Assembly (NCBI RefSeq): GCF_000238275.3
Contig: NZ_AHCF03000002.1
Span: 496,001-560,000, forward strand
Source: Pseudoalteromonas undina
Lineage (GTDB): Bacteria > Pseudomonadota > Gammaproteobacteria > Enterobacterales > Alteromonadaceae
Direction of reading: 5' to 3'
DNA: 64,000 bases
Below the pieces are notes generated by a model, which worked only from the letters and a program-made list of their open reading frames with translations, was not told the DNA's origin and made no database searches. A program made the position numbers and the translations under genes. Numbering within the stretch: the stretch's first letter is position 1; every line of letters begins with the position of its first letter. Positions 63,867 to 64,000 of the stretch are shown here, piece after piece.

Positions 63867-64000
63867 ATGATTATTAAACGCACTTTTTCAATCACTGCGC
63901 TGATGCTAGCAGCAATAACCAGCAGCGGTTGTTCGCAACCCTCTAACAGTGCTAGTGATGTTACAAGCCAAAAAGAAATTTGGCCAACAATAGAAACCGG
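63867..64000 (+). CDS. Lipoprotein, probable glycosidase N-terminus (3' truncated by window edge)
   Basis: Only 44 codons are visible. A lipoprotein signal peptide ends in SSGC (Cys near residue 22), followed by a Ser/Asn-rich linker and EIWPTIET. That W-P start after a lipobox is like GH3 beta-glucosidases of marine Alteromonadales, and the locus is for beta-glucoside use, but the catalytic domain is outside the window. The upstream ATG at 63862 closes after one codon, so ATG 63867 is the start. Confidence 0.6.
   Translation, partial: MIIKRTFSITALMLAAITSSGCSQPSNSASDVTSQKEIWPTIET

Overview
The window is one continuous chromosomal segment from a marine gammaproteobacterium of the Alteromonadales. 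Pseudoalteromonas or a close relative is most likely. This rests on the AT-rich base use, protein sequences typical of that group, and classic gammaproteobacterial gene orders: mutY-yggX, rpsF-priB-rpsR-rplI, dnaB-alr, pepA-holC-valS divergent from lptF-lptG, and ygfB-pepP-ubiH-ubiI next to 6S RNA. I see no insertion sequence, prophage, integrase or CRISPR array, so this is mainly core chromosome with small accessory insertions. Taxonomy is inferred from memory of these families, not from a database search.

Layout. 1-3.7 kb: the 3' part of mutY, yggX, and a tripartite hybrid sensor kinase on the minus strand. 3.9-5.0 kb: a five-tRNA array (Phe-Thr-Phe-Thr-Phe) with its own promoter, then a 171-bp direct repeat that carries the tail of the last tRNA and a string of small hairpins. 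5.2-11.0 kb: a three-gene RND efflux operon (outer-membrane factor, adaptor, permease). 11.1-15.9 kb: 6S RNA on the minus strand, then ygfB-pepP-ubiH-ubiI (the last two for ubiquinone synthesis). 16.0-16.9 kb: an AT-rich orphan membrane protein. 17.1-18.7 kb: the ribosomal protein operon with an S6:S18-type leader. 18.8-20.9 kb: an ECF sigma factor, a probable anti-sigma protein and a secreted beta-repeat protein, behind an ECF-type promoter. 21.0-23.4 kb: dnaB-alr.

23.5-25.8 kb: a probable thiamine salvage cassette (YkoF-like binding protein, PnuC/PnuT-type transporter, thiamine-kinase-like phosphotransferase) flanked by small minus-strand genes. 26.0-29.5 kb: tRNA-Arg, an HD-GYP phosphodiesterase, a small membrane protein with a Fur-box-like site upstream, and a FadL-type channel. 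29.5-37.7 kb: valS, holC, pepA, lptF, lptG and an RDD protein. The lptF leader has an attenuator-like arrangement. 37.9-41.5 kb: tRNA-Leu, a gene-free stretch with nested inverted repeats, a desaturase, a LuxR-type regulator and tyrS. 41.9-52.9 kb: Na/Pi symporter, TonB-dependent receptor, DUF1275, DUF2805 and RcnB-like proteins, an exonuclease/phosphatase-like protein, DUF924, an aldehyde dehydrogenase, a nitronate monooxygenase, a CRP-like protein, YgjV and a Nudix hydrolase.

53.0-58.6 kb: five co-oriented two-component genes: a sigma-54 response regulator, a 69-residue stand-alone H-box mini-protein, a CHASE3 sensor kinase, an Rcp1-type receiver, and a REC-kinase-REC-REC hybrid. They look like one phosphorelay and are the most unusual system here. 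58.6-64.0 kb: a beta-glucoside utilisation locus: a LacI regulator, a GPH-type transporter and a GH1 beta-glucosidase, divergent from a sugar MFS transporter and the start of a lipoprotein (probably a glycosidase). Two identical 14-bp LacI-type operators sit in the divergent promoter region.
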